Below, piece after piece: positions 42,296 through 51,595 of a DNA stretch of 64,000 nucleotides. Source of the DNA: Sphaerimonospora sp050942215 (lineage in GTDB: Bacteria; Actinomycetota; Actinomycetes; Streptosporangiales; Streptosporangiaceae); contig NZ_CP192056.1 of assembly GCF_050942215.1 (NCBI RefSeq), forward strand, positions 1,364,001 through 1,428,000. The letters run 5' to 3'. Position numbers and translations under genes: made by a program. The notes beneath the pieces are model-generated. The model saw only the letters and a list, made by a program, of their open reading frames with translations. It ran no database searches and was not told where the DNA came from. Positions within the stretch are counted from its first letter, which is position 1, and every line of letters starts with the position of its first letter.

Positions 42296-43138
42296 ATGGT
42301 CATGAAGAGTCCAACCGTCCGGCATCGTCGCTTGGGCCGTGAGCTGCGGCGACTCCGCGAATCGTCTGGTCTGACGCCGGAAGGCGCAGCGAAGCAGCTC
42401 GGATGGAGCCGACCGAAGGTCAACCGGATCGAGAACGCGCGGACCAGCCCGAGCGTTGCCGATGTCGCAGATGCCTGTGATCTGTACGGTGCCGACTCCG
42501 CGACCAAGGCGGGACTGATCCAACTCTGCCGGGAAGCGAGCCAGCGCGGCTGGTGGACTGCCTACAGCGACGTGTTCGCCGGATCGTACGTGGTCTTGGA
42601 GGCCGAGGCGACGGCGATCCGCACCTGGGAGCCGCTACTGATCCCGGGACTGCTACAGACCGAGGAGTACGCCCACATGCTTATCGGTGCTGTCCGGCCG
42701 ACCTTGGACGACACGGAGCTGAAACGCAGAGTTGACGCTCGGATGGCGCGCAAGATCACGCTTCTCGGTTCAAGCGCGCCATCACTACATGCGTTGGTGG
42801 ACGAGAGTGCTCTGCGCCGTCCGATCGCGTCAGCAGGTGCGATGAGGCGGCAACTGGAGAGCCTCATCGACGTCGCCGACGAGCCCAACGTGACGATCCA
42901 AATCATGCCGCTAACGGTCGGTCTGCACGTCGGGCTCGATGGGGCCTTCTCCGTGCTGTCCTTCGACGACGGTGATCCCGACGTGGGCTACATCGGCTGC
43001 CCCGGAGGTGACGTGTATGTGGAAGCCGCCGAACAGGTAAGGGGGCTTACGCTGACATTCGAGCACCTCGCCGAGATAGCCCTGCCCCCTGACGAGTCAG
43101 CGGCGTTCATCGCCGCAGCGAGGAGAGATCATGAGTGA
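42296..43138 (+). CDS. XRE-family regulator with DUF5753 domain
   Basis: The 280-residue regulator has an N-terminal helix-turn-helix (about 9-70: LGRELRRLRESSGLTPEGAA, LGWSRPKVNRIENARTSPSV) and a C-terminal DUF5753 domain (about 90-275) with ATAIRTWEPLLIPGLLQTEE, RRVDARMARKITLL and IQIMPLTVGLHVGLDGAFSV. It pairs with the overlapping DUF397 gene. Such pairs are numerous in Streptomyces and relatives and behave as regulator-effector or antitoxin-like systems (BldB/WhiJ-type context). Start ATG 42296 lacks a good ribosome site; ATG 42302 is possible. Confidence 0.88.
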   Translation: MVMKSPTVRHRRLGRELRRLRESSGLTPEGAAKQLGWSRPKVNRIENARTSPSVADVADACDLYGADSATKAGLIQLCREASQRGWWTAYSDVFAGSYVVLEAEATAIRTWEPLLIPGLLQTEEYAHMLIGAVRPTLDDTELKRRVDARMARKITLLGSSAPSLHALVDESALRRPIASAGAMRRQLESLIDVADEPNVTIQIMPLTVGLHVGLDGAFSVLSFDDGDPDVGYIGCPGGDVYVEAAEQVRGLTLTFEHLAEIALPPDESAAFIAAARRDHE

Positions 43139-43343
43139 CTTCCCCGACCTGGCCGCCGCCGCGTTTCGTAAGTCAAGCTACTCGGGCGCCACTACTGACA
43201 ACTGTGTCGAGGTGGCCACGAACGTGCCGGGCCTGGTGGCCGTACGGGACAGCAAGGACCGTTCGGGTCCGGTGCTGGCCTTCACCCCCAGCGAGTGGAG
43301 CGCCTTCATCGCCGGTGTGAAGAGCGACGAGTTCAATATCTGA
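43131..43343 (+). CDS. DUF397-domain protein
   Basis: A 70-residue protein with the full DUF397 pattern: AFRKSSYSGATTDNCVEVAT, VPGLVAVRDSKDRSGPVLAF, TPSEWSAFIAGVKSDEF. Overlaps the XRE gene by 8 bp, so the pair is cotranslated. DUF397 proteins antagonise or cooperate with their XRE partner. The next 250 bases hold no supported gene. Confidence 0.9.
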   Translation: MSDFPDLAAAAFRKSSYSGATTDNCVEVATNVPGLVAVRDSKDRSGPVLAFTPSEWSAFIAGVKSDEFNI

Positions 43344-43597
43344 CTGCGGAGGCACCCCCGGATCGGTCGCGCTGGCAGGTCCAGGGATACCCGCGTGCTG
43401 CTGAGGGGAGCTTGCGGTACGCGGATCACGCCTACCTGGTTGGGCGAGGTTCTGTGGCGTCTCCTCCTACTCCGGTCGGGTGGGTGTGTCTATGTGAGCA
43501 TGCCGTTGGTCTTGCTTGGCAAGGGACCGCCTGGTCTAAGCCCCAACCGGAACACCTTGGTCTGAGAGGTTGCGGGGCACCCTGCCGTTCGGCGCCT

Positions 43598-43966
43598 TTA
43601 ACGAAGCGGGAGACCCCGAACACGGATGCCGGTAGTTGTGAACGCCGCGATCGCGCCCCTGGAGAGATGCGGTTGGAGGATATCGAGGTGCGAAAGGATG
43701 GTGTTCACCAGGTCAGGTGGCCGGAGTTCCAGGAGCTCGCGAACGAGGATGATCGAAGATTCGGTGGCGCGAGCCTGAGCCAGGAGCGCGCCGAAGTCGG
43801 TGTCAGCGGAAATGATGACCCGGTCGCCCGCTACGGCAAGTGCCATGATCGTGGTGTCCGGTGCGCTCTTCGCGTGAAGATCACGAACGTGTACCGCGTC
43901 ATGATCGGCTTTGGTGAGTAGCTCGGCGACTCGAGGTGAGAGGTTCTCGTCGACCAGGAAGTTCAC
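43598..43966 (-). CDS. DUF5615 PIN-like toxin
   Basis: The protein is 122 residues, GTG start at 43966: MNFLVDENLSPRVAELLTKA with the N-terminal Asp6/Glu7, then DRVIISADTDFGALLA with Asp residues, the acidic set of PIN-like ribonucleases. DUF5615 proteins pair with DUF433 antitoxins in a VapBC-like module. It overlaps the DUF433 stop (GTGA). Activity is likely but untested. Confidence 0.82.
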   Translation of the reverse strand: MNFLVDENLSPRVAELLTKADHDAVHVRDLHAKSAPDTTIMALAVAGDRVIISADTDFGALLAQARATESSIILVRELLELRPPDLVNTILSHLDILQPHLSRGAIAAFTTTGIRVRGLPLR

Positions 43967-44193
43967 GCCGACTCGCGAAGCCGGTAGAAGTGGACGTTCG
44001 TCGACGCCGCTGCGTACTCGAGAGCCTGCTTGACGTCGTCGCGTTCGAGATCGGGGTAGTCCGACAAGATCTCGTCGAAGGACCAGCCGGCGGCAACGAG
44101 TCGGACCACGGTCTCGACGGTGATGCGCAGGCCGCGGATGGTGGGCTTGCCTTCGAGCTTATCGGGCTCGACGGTGATGCGGTCGTAGGTCAT
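43963..44193 (-). CDS. DUF433 antitoxin
   Basis: A 76-residue protein from ATG 44193, with gggag upstream: ITVEPDKLEGKPTIRGLRIT and YPDLERDDVKQALEYAAAST are the DUF433 signature (helix-turn-helix-like). Antitoxin partner of the DUF5615 protein; first gene of the pair. A longer frame to 44232 is open but lacks support. Confidence 0.82.
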   Translation of the reverse strand: MTYDRITVEPDKLEGKPTIRGLRITVETVVRLVAAGWSFDEILSDYPDLERDDVKQALEYAAASTNVHFYRLRESA

Positions 44194-44333
44194 GGTGTCT
44201 CCCCTCGCTCCTGATACTGCAAGGTTGGCCACGAGCGGGCGAGCGCCATTGACTGAGTCAGACGCATGAAGGACATACGCCGCTGGGGACCAAGTAGCTG
44301 GAACGGTGGGTTACCTGCCCAGCGATCTGGAAG

Positions 44334-44410
44334 TGGAGGGGTGATGGGAGTCGAACCCGTGCTGTCATCTTGGGAAGCTGATGGGGTGTCGATTGCTCCG
44401 CTACGCTGAC
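44334..44410 (-). pseudogene. Degenerate tRNA-Gly(CCC)-like sequence
   Basis: On the minus strand the stretch has a T-loop GGTTCGACTCCC, an anticodon loop TTCCCAA (anticodon CCC at 44374-44372) in a five-pair stem with one mismatch, a TA at positions 8-9 and a 3' CCA. The acceptor stem does not pair and is one base short, and the D-stem is absent. It is therefore a decayed tRNA or tRNA-derived end, lying right at the start of the restriction-modification operon. Confidence 0.45.
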
Positions 44411-44415
44411 GGATC

Positions 44416-45933
44416 GTGATTACGGGTGAACTGAAGAACAAAATTGACCGGCTCTGGGACGCCTTCTGGTCAGGGGGGATCTCCAACCCGCTGGAGGTCA
44501 TCGAGCAGATCACCTATCTGATGTTCATCCGGCGGCTGGAGGACATCCAGACCGCGAAGGAGCGCAAGGCCAGCCGGACCGGCAAGCCCATCGAGCACCC
44601 GATCTATGACGACGAAACCAACGTGCTGCGGTGGTCGCAGTTCATCGAGCTGCACCCGGAGAGCATGCACCAGACCGTGCGGGACGCGGTCTTCCCGTGG
44701 CTGCGCGTGCTGGGCGGCGAAGGCTCCACCTACTCCCAGCACATGAAGGACGCCCGGTTCACGATCCCCACGGCGAACCTACTCACCAAGGTCGTTGACA
44801 TGATCGACGACATCCAGCTGGGTGAGCGGGACACCAAGGGCGATCTCTACGAGTACATGCTCAGCAAGCTCGCGACATCGGGCCAGAACGGCCAGTTCCG
44901 AACATCGCGGCACATCATCCAGCTCATCGTGGAGATGATGGCCCCCGGACCAGGGGACGAGATCTGCGACCCGGCCTGCGGCACAGCCGGCTTCCTCGTC
45001 GCGGCGGCGCAGTACGTCGCCCGGACCCACAAGGACGCACTGCTCGACCTGGCGCAGCGGCGCCACTTCAACGAGAACATGTTCCACGGCTTCGACTTCG
45101 ACAGCACGATGCTGCGGATCGCCAGCATGAACATGATGCTCCACGAGATCGAGCGTCCCGATATCCGCTATCGGGACTCGCTGGCCGAGAGCACCGCGAG
45201 CGAGGCTGAGCGCTACACGATGATTCTGGCAAACCCACCGTTCGCCGGGAGCCTCGATTACGAGACCACCGCCAAGGACCTGCTCAAGGTCGTCAAGACG
45301 AAGAAGACCGAGCTGCTGTTCTTGGCGCTCTTCCTCCGCCTGCTCAAACCCGGTGGCCGGGCGGCCGTCATCGTGCCCGACGGGGTGCTCTTCGGGTCGA
45401 CGAAGGCGCACAAGGAACTCCGCCGCATCCTGGTCGAGGATCACAAGCTAGACGCGGTGGTCAAGCTCCCAAGCGGTACCTTCAAGCCGTACACCGGGGT
45501 CTCCACGGCCATCCTGTTCTTCACCAAGACCAACAGCGGCGGTACGGACGACGTCTGGTTCTATGAGGTCACCGCGGATGGCTTCAGCCTGGACGACAAG
45601 CGGACCCCGCTGTTGAGCGAGGACAAGCTCGGCCCCACACCGACTTCCCCGCTTGACGAGGCCGAGTACGCCAAGAACAACCTCCCGGATGTCCTCGCAC
45701 GATGGGCACTCCGCAACGGCAGCGAGAAAAAGCGCGCCAGGACCGAGCAGAGCTTCTGCGTCCCCAAGGCCGACATCGCCGCCCAGGGCTACGACCTTAG
45801 CCTCAACCGATACAAGGAAGTCATCCACGAAGAGATCGAGTACCGCCCCCCGATGGAAATCCTGGAAGAGCTGGAGCGCATCGAGTCCGAAATACAGCAA
45901 GGCGTGTCCGAACTGAAGGGAATGCTTGGATGA
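44416..45933 (+). CDS. hsdM: Type I restriction-modification DNA methyltransferase subunit
   Basis: The 505-residue adenine-N6 methyltransferase. The N-terminal HsdM domain reads KNKIDRLWDAFWSGGISNPL and EQITYLMFIRRLED. SAM motif I is DPACGTAGFLVAA (about 185-197) and the catalytic motif is NPPF (from 273, ILANPPFAGSLD). The C-terminal part has RRILVEDHKLDAVVKLPSGT and TGVSTAILFFTK. Starts with GTG 44416, only 6 bp from the tRNA-like sequence. The stop overlaps the hsdS start (ATGA). Methylates the host recognition site together with HsdS. Confidence 0.95.
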   Translation: MITGELKNKIDRLWDAFWSGGISNPLEVIEQITYLMFIRRLEDIQTAKERKASRTGKPIEHPIYDDETNVLRWSQFIELHPESMHQTVRDAVFPWLRVLGGEGSTYSQHMKDARFTIPTANLLTKVVDMIDDIQLGERDTKGDLYEYMLSKLATSGQNGQFRTSRHIIQLIVEMMAPGPGDEICDPACGTAGFLVAAAQYVARTHKDALLDLAQRRHFNENMFHGFDFDSTMLRIASMNMMLHEIERPDIRYRDSLAESTASEAERYTMILANPPFAGSLDYETTAKDLLKVVKTKKTELLFLALFLRLLKPGGRAAVIVPDGVLFGSTKAHKELRRILVEDHKLDAVVKLPSGTFKPYTGVSTAILFFTKTNSGGTDDVWFYEVTADGFSLDDKRTPLLSEDKLGPTPTSPLDEAEYAKNNLPDVLARWALRNGSEKKRARTEQSFCVPKADIAAQGYDLSLNRYKEVIHEEIEYRPPMEILEELERIESEIQQGVSELKGMLG

Positions 45934-47141
45934 GCGGGTGCCCATCCGTTCCCATCGGCGAGATCGTCCATGTTCTCGGCGGAGGCACACCCACGCGCAG
46001 CAATTCGGATTACTATGGTGGGGATATTCCGTGGGTGACTCCCAAGGACATGAAAACCTGGGATATCCGGCGTGCGCAGATCGGCATCACGCAGCGGGGG
46101 CTCGAAAATAGCGCGGCGCGCCTGGTCCCGGAGAACAGTGTCCTCATCGTGGTCCGCTCTGGCGTCCTTAAGCACACACTCCCGGTCGGACTGAATCGCG
46201 TCCCGGTCGCTATTAATCAGGACATGAAAGCCCTGGTCTGCTCGGATGATGTTGATCCGAACTATCTCGCCCATTTCATCAAAGGGCGATCCGACACGAT
46301 TCTTACATGGGTGCGAGCCACCACCGCGGACAACTTTCCCATCGACAACCTCAAGCAGCTCCCGATCCCGCTCCCTTCCCTTGACGAGCAGCTCCGGATC
46401 GTATCGCTACTAGTTCAGGCCGATGCGCTGCGCGCGAAACGGCGGGAGGCGATCACCCTCCTCGATGATCTCGCGCAGTCCTTCTTTTATAACATGTTCG
46501 ACGACCTGGCTACAAACGCCCGTGGTTGGGACGATTCACTATCGCTGGGCGATGTGGCCGAGGTTACATCCGGGATTACCAAGGGGCGGAAAGTCTCGGG
46601 GGCACTCCGTCCCGTCCCCTACATGGCCGTGTTAAATGTCCAGGACAAGATGCTTGATTTGTCGGTGGTCAAGGAAATTGAAGCCACCGAAGCTGAAATC
46701 CAGCGATACCGGCTCCTTAAAGACGACCTCCTTCTGACGGAGGGAGGGGATCCCGACAAGCTCGGGCGAGGCACGCTCTGGCAGAACGAACTTCCGGAGG
46801 CTATTCATCAAAATCACATATTCAGGGTTCGCCTGCGCCCTGACTCCAAAGTGGAGCCCAACTTCCTGAACTGGCTATTGGCATCCGAGAGGGGGCGTAG
46901 ATATTTTCTTCGCTCTGCGAAGCAGACGACGGGAATCGCTTCTATCAACGCAACCCAGCTTCGCCAGTTCCCCCTGGTCGTCCCGCCTCTCGTGCTACAG
47001 AACGAGTTCGCCGTCCGGCTGGGAAAGATTAAGGCGCATAAGTCGACGCAACAAGCCCACCTTGCCGAGCTGGACAATCTGTTCGCGTCGTTGCAGCAGC
47101 GGGCGTTTCGGGGGGAGTTGTGGGATACTCGGGATAACTGA
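45930..47141 (+). CDS. hsdS: Type I restriction-modification specificity subunit
   Basis: A 403-residue DNA-recognition subunit with two target-recognition domains. The first (about 1-150) opens with IVHVLGGGTPTRSNSDYYGG and ends in the conserved helix start LPIPLPSLDEQLRIVSLLVQ. The second (about 200-350) opens LGDVAEVTSGITKGRKVSGA and ends LRQFPLVVPPLVLQNEFAVR. Central and C-terminal spacer helices set the gap between half-sites. Base composition is visibly more A/T-rich than its neighbours, as is common for exchanged specificity genes. Recognition sequence is not predictable. Confidence 0.93.
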   Translation: MSGCPSVPIGEIVHVLGGGTPTRSNSDYYGGDIPWVTPKDMKTWDIRRAQIGITQRGLENSAARLVPENSVLIVVRSGVLKHTLPVGLNRVPVAINQDMKALVCSDDVDPNYLAHFIKGRSDTILTWVRATTADNFPIDNLKQLPIPLPSLDEQLRIVSLLVQADALRAKRREAITLLDDLAQSFFYNMFDDLATNARGWDDSLSLGDVAEVTSGITKGRKVSGALRPVPYMAVLNVQDKMLDLSVVKEIEATEAEIQRYRLLKDDLLLTEGGDPDKLGRGTLWQNELPEAIHQNHIFRVRLRPDSKVEPNFLNWLLASERGRRYFLRSAKQTTGIASINATQLRQFPLVVPPLVLQNEFAVRLGKIKAHKSTQQAHLAELDNLFASLQQRAFRGELWDTRDN

Positions 47142-47164
47142 ATCCTTCCCCCGGAGGGTGTCCG

Positions 47165-50100
47165 TTGGGCAACTTCGAGTTTCTTCGTCCGGAATGGCCT
47201 GATTTATACGAAGAAGCCACTCGCGCCGAGCGGTTGGCGATCGCCGATCCACGGGTGTCGTGCTTCTATGCCCGGCGGACGCTGGAGTTGGCGGTCGCCT
47301 GGCTCTATACGGCCGATGACACGCTGCGGCTGCCGTACCGGGACGATCTCGCCGCCCGGATCACTGAGCCGACCATGGTCAGGCTGGTCGGCCCGGCGAT
47401 CCGCACCAAGATGGATCTCATCCGGCGGCAGGGAAACTCGGCCGTGCACCGCCGGGGGCCGGTGCCGCCCGCCGACGCGGTCCGGACCGTGGCCGAGCTG
47501 TTCCACGTCATGTACTGGATCGCGCGGCGCTATGCGCGTGGCCAGATGCCGACCGTCGGCCTGGCCTTCGATCAGACGCTGATTCCCAAGCCCGTCCCGG
47601 CCGAGGTCAGGCAGAAGAGGCAGGCCGAGATCCAGGACATGGCCGAGGAGTTCGCCAGGCAGCAGGCCGATCTGGCCAAGCAGCTTCGCAAGAACCAGGA
47701 TCTCGATGCCGAGCTGGCCCGGCTCCGGGCCGAGATCAAGCAGGCCAAGGCGGCCAACGCGGCGGTCCCGGACACCCACGACTACAACGAGGCCGACACT
47801 CGGAAGCTGCTCATCGACCTGCTGCTCAAAGAGGCGGGCTGGCCGCTCGACAAGAAAGAGGACCGGGAGTTCCCGGTCACCGGCATGCCCAATGGCGGCA
47901 CCGGCAGGGTCGACTACGTCCTGTGGGACGACAACGGCAAGCCGCTCGGTCTGGTCGAGGCCAAGCGCACCAGCCACGATGCCGGCGTCGGCCAGCACCA
48001 GGCCGAGCTGTACGCCGACTGCCTGGAGCAGATGTTCGGCCAGCGGCCGGTGATCTTCTACACCAACGGCTATGACACCTACATCTGGGACGACCTGCGC
48101 TATCCGCCGCGTAAGGTCCAGGGGTTCTACACCAAGGACGAGCTCCGTACGGTGATCCATCGCCGCAGCGGCAGCCGGCCGCTGTCGACCGAGCCGATCA
48201 ACCCCGAGATCGTCAACCGCAACTATCAGACCCTGGCCATCCAGCGCATCGGCAAGACCTTCGACAAGGACGGCATGCGGCACGCGCTGCTGGTGATGGC
48301 GACCGGCTCGGGCAAGACCCGCACGGTCATCGCGCTGGTCGACCAGCTGATCCGGGCCAACTGGGTGAAGCGGGTGCTGTTCCTGGCCGATCGGCAGGCC
48401 CTGGTCACCCAGGCCGCCAACGCGTTCAAGGAGCACCTGCCCGGCGTGCCGACGGTGAACCTGCTGACCGAGAAGAACGACGAGGGCCGGGTCTACGTCT
48501 CGACGTACCCGACCATCATGAACCTCATCAACGAGACCGCCGACGGCGTACGCAGGTTCGGACCGGGCTACTTCGACCTGGTCGTCATCGACGAGGCGCA
48601 CCGGTCGGTCTATCAGAAGTACGGAGCGATCTTCGACTACTTCGACTCGCTGCTCGTCGGGCTGACCGCCACGCCGAAGGACGAGATCGACCGCAACACC
48701 TACCGGCTCTTCCACCTCGAAGACGGCGTGCCCACCGATGTCTACGGCCTGGACGAGGCCGTGGCCCAGGGTTACCTCGTCGCGCCGAGCGCGGTGGACG
48801 TGCCGCTGAAGTTCCAGCGCGGCGGCATAAAGTACGACGATCTCTCGGACGAGGACAAGGAGAAGTGGGACGCGATCGACTGGTCGGAGAACGACGAGGC
48901 CCCCGACGAGGTCAGCGCCGACGAGATCAACAAGTTCCTGTTCAACGCCGACACCATCGACAAGACGCTCACCACGCTCATGAGGTACGGCGCGAAGGTC
49001 GAGGGTGGGGAACGCCTCGGCAAAACGATCATCTTCGCCCGGAACAACAACCACGCCGAGTTCATCGCCCGACGCTTCAACGAGCTCTTTCCCGAGTACA
49101 AGGGCGCGTTCGCACAGGTCATCACCCATCAGAAGCGGCTCGCCCAGGATCTGATCGACAAGTTCTCCGACCGTGACAAGGCCCCGCACATCGCCATCTC
49201 GGTCGACATGCTCGACACCGGGATCGACGTGCCCGAGGTCGTCAACCTGGTGTTCGCGAAGCTCGTACGGTCCAAGACGAAGTTCTGGCAGATGATCGGG
49301 CGTGGCACCCGGCTGTGCCCCGACCTGTTCGGCCCCAACCAGGACAAGAACGGCTTCCTCGTCTTCGACCTGTGTCAGAACGTGGAGTTCTTCAACCAGA
49401 ATTTCCCCACCGCCGAGGGCAGGATCCAGCCCTCGCTGAGCGAGCGGCTGTTCCGGCAGCGGATGGACCTGCTGCTCGACCTCGACCGGCAGCACCCCGA
49501 GCTGTCCCCGCCGGAGGACGGCACGCCGGACGGGACGAAGAGCGAGATCGACCTGCGCTGGGCACTGGCGGAGCGGCTGCAGGCCGAGGTGGCCAACATG
49601 AACACCGCCAACGTCGAGGTGCGCCGTCGGCTACGCGAAGTCGAGACCTACCGGGAGCCGGCCAGCTGGCATCGGATCACCCCGGACAAGCATGCAGAGA
49701 TCACCTCGGCCCTGGCCGGGCTTCCCACCGAGTTCCGCGACGACGACAACAGTCAGGAGGCCAAGCGCTTCGACCTGCTGTCGCTGCGGCTGCAGCTCGC
49801 GCTGATCCGGGCGGACGCCGACTACCCCAAGCTCCGCACGCAGGTGCAGGAGATCGCCTCGGCCCTGCTCGACCCGACCACGCTGACCATTCCCAACGTC
49901 CGGCGGCAGCAGGAGTTCCTCGAAGACCTCACCACCGACCAGTGGTGGGAGGACGTCACGCTGCCGATGCTGGAGAACATGCGCAAGCGGCTGCGCGGGC
50001 TGGTCAAGCTCATCCCCAGGGTGAAGCGCGGCATCGTCTACACGGACTTCGAGGACGAGCTCGGCGACCTGAGCGTTACGCAGATCAACGGCGTCTCGCT

Positions 50101-50593
50101 GGGTACGGACAAGTCCAGGTTCGAGGCCAAGGTGCGGACGTACCTGCGCAGCCACGAGAACGAGCTCGTGATTCAGAAGATCCAGCGGAACCGGCAGATC
50201 ACCTCGGCCGACCTCGACCAGCTTGAGCTGATCTTCCTCAGGAACGGCTTCGGCACCGGGGATGACATCGAGCGGGCCAAGTCCGAGCACGGCGGGCTCG
50301 GCCTCTTCCTCCGTGGGCTGACCGGCCTCGACCATGCGGCCGCGGCGAAGGCGTTCGACCGGTTCCAGTCCGGCCGGAACCTCACCGCCAACCAGCTGCA
50401 CTTCGTGACGCTGGTGATCGACTTTCTGACGACGAACGGCTTCATGGAGGTCGATGTGCTCTACGAGTCTCCGTTCACGTCGGTCGCTCCCGGCGGCCCC
50501 GAGACCATCTTCCCCGATCCCGACGTCGACGCCCTCGTCGAAGTCCTGGCAACCGTGCAGGCGACGGCCGTACCGGTGGAGAGCGCCGCCTGA
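47165..50593 (+). CDS. hsdR: Type I restriction endonuclease subunit R
   Basis: The 1142-residue translocase and nuclease. It has a DUF4145-like N-terminus (about 1-150, FYARRTLELAVAWLYT), a coiled coil (about 150-200), and the nuclease domain with DYVLWDDNGKPLGLVEAKRT (PD-(D/E)xK core, Glu-Ala-Lys). The helicase has Walker A MATGSGKTRT (from about 378) and DEAH box VVIDEAHRS (about 475). Helicase domain 2 has DKAPHIAISVDMLDTGIDVP and QMIGRGTRLCPDL, and an EcoEI-type C-terminal domain follows. Start TTG 47165 has cggaggg upstream. Completes the hsdMSR operon; convergent with lacI-type gene, 6 bp apart. Confidence 0.95.
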   Translation: MGNFEFLRPEWPDLYEEATRAERLAIADPRVSCFYARRTLELAVAWLYTADDTLRLPYRDDLAARITEPTMVRLVGPAIRTKMDLIRRQGNSAVHRRGPVPPADAVRTVAELFHVMYWIARRYARGQMPTVGLAFDQTLIPKPVPAEVRQKRQAEIQDMAEEFARQQADLAKQLRKNQDLDAELARLRAEIKQAKAANAAVPDTHDYNEADTRKLLIDLLLKEAGWPLDKKEDREFPVTGMPNGGTGRVDYVLWDDNGKPLGLVEAKRTSHDAGVGQHQAELYADCLEQMFGQRPVIFYTNGYDTYIWDDLRYPPRKVQGFYTKDELRTVIHRRSGSRPLSTEPINPEIVNRNYQTLAIQRIGKTFDKDGMRHALLVMATGSGKTRTVIALVDQLIRANWVKRVLFLADRQALVTQAANAFKEHLPGVPTVNLLTEKNDEGRVYVSTYPTIMNLINETADGVRRFGPGYFDLVVIDEAHRSVYQKYGAIFDYFDSLLVGLTATPKDEIDRNTYRLFHLEDGVPTDVYGLDEAVAQGYLVAPSAVDVPLKFQRGGIKYDDLSDEDKEKWDAIDWSENDEAPDEVSADEINKFLFNADTIDKTLTTLMRYGAKVEGGERLGKTIIFARNNNHAEFIARRFNELFPEYKGAFAQVITHQKRLAQDLIDKFSDRDKAPHIAISVDMLDTGIDVPEVVNLVFAKLVRSKTKFWQMIGRGTRLCPDLFGPNQDKNGFLVFDLCQNVEFFNQNFPTAEGRIQPSLSERLFRQRMDLLLDLDRQHPELSPPEDGTPDGTKSEIDLRWALAERLQAEVANMNTANVEVRRRLREVETYREPASWHRITPDKHAEITSALAGLPTEFRDDDNSQEAKRFDLLSLRLQLALIRADADYPKLRTQVQEIASALLDPTTLTIPNVRRQQEFLEDLTTDQWWEDVTLPMLENMRKRLRGLVKLIPRVKRGIVYTDFEDELGDLSVTQINGVSLGTDKSRFEAKVRTYLRSHENELVIQKIQRNRQITSADLDQLELIFLRNGFGTGDDIERAKSEHGGLGLFLRGLTGLDHAAAAKAFDRFQSGRNLTANQLHFVTLVIDFLTTNGFMEVDVLYESPFTSVAPGGPETIFPDPDVDALVEVLATVQATAVPVESAA

Positions 50594-50599
50594 GCCGGT

Positions 50600-51595
50600 T
50601 CAGGCGGACTCGCGGACGATGAGCTCGGTGGGGAGGATGACCGGGTCGGCCGGGCCGTCCTCGAACAGGCCGAGCAGCAGCCGGACCATCGCGACCGCCT
50701 GCTCCACGATCGGATGCCTGATCGTGGTCAGCGGGGGCTCGGTGTAGCGTGCGGCCTCGATGTCGTCGAACCCGACCACGGCGACGTCGTCCGGCACCCG
50801 CCGGCCGGCCTGGCGCAGCGTCTGCAGCGCGCCGATCGCCATCAGGTCGCTGGCGACGAACACCGCGTCCAGCGCCGGATCGTCCTCAAGCAGGTGCCGC
50901 ATGGCGATCGCGCCCGACTCCCGGGTGAAGTCGCCGACCGCGACGATCGATCGGCGGTCGCAGGCGCGCAGCGCGTCACGGTAGCCGGTGAGCCGGTCCT
51001 GACCGCCGATCATGTCCTGTGGCCCGGCGATGGTCGCGATGCGGCGCCGTCCCCGGTCCAGCAGGTGCCGTACGGCCTTCTCGGCGCCGCCCACGTTGTC
51101 GTTGTCGACGTACGGCAGCGGCACGGGCACGGCGGGCCTGCCGTACGAGACGACGGGGACGCCCATGCGTGTGATCGCCGCGGGCAGCGGGTCGGCGCCG
51201 TGCATGGAGATCAGCATGACTCCGTCGACGTGGCCGCCCGCGATGTACCGCTCGATCCGTGCGTGGCTCTTGGCCGACCCCGCCAGCATCAGCACGACCT
51301 GCCGGTCAGCGTCCTCCAGCTCCAGGCTGGCGGAGCGGATGACGGTCGCGAACATGGGATCTTCGGAGAAGACCCGGGTCGGCGGTTCCGACACGACCAG
51401 GGCGATCGACCCGGTCCGCTGGGTGACCAGGCTGCGCGCGGCCGAGTTGGGCACGTAACCCAGCTCGTCGACCGCGCGCAACACCGCCTCCCTGATCTGT
51501 GGAGTGACGGTGAGCCTGCCGTTCACGACCCGGGAGACGGTCGCACGGGACACCCCCGCCCGCGCCGCCACCGCCTCCAGCGTGGGTCGTCTCAT
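50600..51595 (-). CDS. LacI-family regulator of the glucan locus
   Basis: A 331-residue repressor. The N-terminal helix-turn-helix is TLEAVAARAGVSRATVSRVV with NGRLTVTPQIREAVLRAVDE and the hinge ELGYVPNSAARSLVTQRTGS. The sugar-binding core runs from about 60, with DGVMLISMHG, VDNDNVGGAEKAVRHLLDRG and DAVFVASDLMAIGALQTLRQ. Its ATG directly abuts the stop of the beta-glucosidase gene (TGAATG), so they are cotranscribed. Palindromes GAGAGCGCTCTC and AGAGCGCTCT upstream of the two hydrolase genes resemble CebR-type sites and are its likely operators; a cello- or laminari-oligosaccharide inducer is plausible. Confidence 0.9.
   Translation of the reverse strand: MRRPTLEAVAARAGVSRATVSRVVNGRLTVTPQIREAVLRAVDELGYVPNSAARSLVTQRTGSIALVVSEPPTRVFSEDPMFATVIRSASLELEDADRQVVLMLAGSAKSHARIERYIAGGHVDGVMLISMHGADPLPAAITRMGVPVVSYGRPAVPVPLPYVDNDNVGGAEKAVRHLLDRGRRRIATIAGPQDMIGGQDRLTGYRDALRACDRRSIVAVGDFTRESGAIAMRHLLEDDPALDAVFVASDLMAIGALQTLRQAGRRVPDDVAVVGFDDIEAARYTEPPLTTIRHPIVEQAVAMVRLLLGLFEDGPADPVILPTELIVRESA

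Noticed and set aside
43295..43921. Plus-strand frame across the DUF397 end and the DUF5615 gene
   Set aside because: Antisense to a clear PIN-like gene with no domain of its own.
44334..44410. Functional tRNA-Gly
   Set aside because: Acceptor stem does not pair and the D-stem is absent; listed as a degenerate remnant instead.
47204..49495. Open frame of 763 codons antisense to hsdR
   Set aside because: No motif, compositional; hsdR on the other strand is unmistakable.
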